DNA of 34,646 bases from Hyphomicrobiales bacterium. GTDB lineage: Bacteria; Pseudomonadota; Alphaproteobacteria; Rhizobiales; Xanthobacteraceae. The notes below the pieces were generated by a model that did no database searches, was not told where the DNA came from, and saw only the letters and a list, made by a program, of their open reading frames with translations. Shown one piece after another: positions 33,938 through 34,646 of the stretch (the stretch's first letter is position 1; each line of letters begins with the position of its first letter). The stretch is from the NCBI GenBank assembly GCA_027307405.1, contig DAHUXA010000022.1, positions 1 to 34,646 of the forward strand, read 5' to 3'. The position numbers and the translations under genes are program-made.

Positions 33938-34435
33938 TCACGCCTCGCCCGAGGTCTCGAACATGGCCGCGTCAAGCGCTTCGCGAGCGCCTTTGCCGGC
34001 CCAGACCACGAATTGAAACGCAGTGAAGTAGCGCTCGCAAGCCTCGAGTGCGGTGCCGAGCAGTGCCTCGCATTGTTTCCCGGAGGCCTCGGTTCCGCCA
34101 GCCAGTACCAGCGCGTGGCGGAACATCATGATGCCTTCGGTGTTCCAGTAATCGAAATGCCCGACCCAAAGCCGTTCATTGATCATTGAAATCAGCGTCT
34201 GTACTTCCGTGTGCCGCCGCTCGGGCACCCGCAGGTCGAACGCACAAGCCAGATGCAGGGCTTCGATGTCGCCCATCCACGTGTAGGAAAGCTGGTAGTC
34301 GGTCCAGCGTCCGGTGACGAGGATGGTGATCTCGTCATCACTGGCCCGTTCAAAGGACCAGTCATTGCCGGTCGCCAAGCGTTCAACCACGTCGAGGGGA
34401 TTGATGCGCGGCTCTTCCGCGTAAGTCAGGGACAT
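33938..34435 (-). CDS. YbjN domain-containing protein
   Basis: The 165-residue protein (from ATG 34435, with GGAG five bases upstream; the longer frame to 34480 has no ribosome site) matches the YbjN-type sensory-transduction-regulator family: NPLDVVERLATGNDWSFERASDDEITILV, WTDYQLSYTWMGDIEALHLACAFDLRVPE, INERLWVGHFDYW and RHALVLAGG. The fold is related to type III secretion chaperones. In E. coli YbjN overproduction affects motility and stress, but the molecular role is unknown. It heads the leftward ybjN-proC-TetR run. Confidence 0.85.
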   Translation of the reverse strand: MSLTYAEEPRINPLDVVERLATGNDWSFERASDDEITILVTGRWTDYQLSYTWMGDIEALHLACAFDLRVPERRHTEVQTLISMINERLWVGHFDYWNTEGIMMFRHALVLAGGTEASGKQCEALLGTALEACERYFTAFQFVVWAGKGAREALDAAMFETSGEA

Positions 34436-34646
34436 GACGTCTCCGCTATGCCGATTGGAGCGAGAGGAAACGCACGCCACCGCACGCGCACGGTACGGGG
34501 AAAACCCGAGATGGGCCCGGACCGCAAGTTGACGCAGGGGTTACGGGATGCCTTGACGGCGAGAACGAATCACCAAGCGATTCGACTATATCCTGCTTGA
34601 TTCCGCCCGCCAAAGGCATCGTCAAGTACCAATGAGCCGTGATTTG
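34436..34646. other. 211-bp end region with no supported gene
   Basis: Contains the promoter side of the YbjN gene. An ATG at 34632 opens a five-codon frame cut by the window edge; it might begin the next gene but cannot be judged. Confidence 0.4.

Overview
The window looks like chromosomal core DNA from an alphaproteobacterium of the Hyphomicrobiales (Rhizobiales), probably near Bradyrhizobiaceae/Xanthobacteraceae. Grounds: high GC; WTGFY-type Omp25-like barrels ending in aromatic residues; a PetP/PetR-like MarR plus response-regulator pair; an extensin-like lipoprotein; an ArsR-methyltransferase gene ahead of metF-metH; the uvrC-pgsA-moaD-moaE order; and several families of short palindromic repeats of the kind that litter Bradyrhizobium-type genomes. 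No tRNA, rRNA, CRISPR array, prophage or complete insertion sequence was seen.

Layout. 1-2.2 kb: end of an MFS transporter, a 0.6-kb field of REP-like palindromes, a Crp/Fnr regulator (-) and a tiny membrane peptide behind a terminator-like hairpin. 2.2-4.75 kb (-): panE-like reductase, L,D-transpeptidase, TrmO. 4.86-10.7 kb (+): methionine-cycle operon, consisting of an 18-bp palindromic operator, an ArsR-methyltransferase fusion, metF and cobalamin-dependent metH, with a palindromic element lodged at the metF/metH junction. 10.8-12.6 kb: a 27-aa membrane peptide (-), an orphan Bug/TctC binding protein (+) and a DUF2798 protein (-). 12.7-15.6 kb: extensin-like lipoprotein (+) facing ubiA and a secreted hypothetical (-). 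15.8-19.2 kb (+): RsmE, secreted hypothetical, secreted RNase T2, RlmJ, cold-shock protein. 19.4-21 kb (-): two neighbouring, related outer-membrane barrels. 21.3-28.3 kb (+): FolM-like pteridine reductase SDR, uvrC, intradiol dioxygenase, pgsA, moaD, moaE, Vgb-like beta-propeller, DUF1460 protein. 28.3-32.2 kb: ilvE (-) diverging from a MarR regulator / OmpR response regulator / histidine kinase cluster (+). 32.2-34.4 kb (-): YbjN, proC and a TetR-like regulator.

How the genes fit together. The clearest unit is the methionine operon: the regulator carries its own SAM/SAH-type binding domain, has a palindrome at its promoter, and runs directly into the two enzymes that make methyl-THF and methionine. 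uvrC/dioxygenase and pgsA/moaD are joined by ATGA stop/start overlaps, and moaE lies close behind, so DNA repair, lipid and molybdopterin genes probably share transcripts. The MarR/response-regulator/kinase cluster resembles the PetP/PetR arrangement known from Rhodobacter.

I found no convincing new defence or mobile system. The most worthwhile observations are the predicted autoregulated methionine operon, the palindromic element that rewrites the metF C-terminus, two unlisted membrane micro-proteins, and a ring-cleavage dioxygenase translationally coupled to uvrC.
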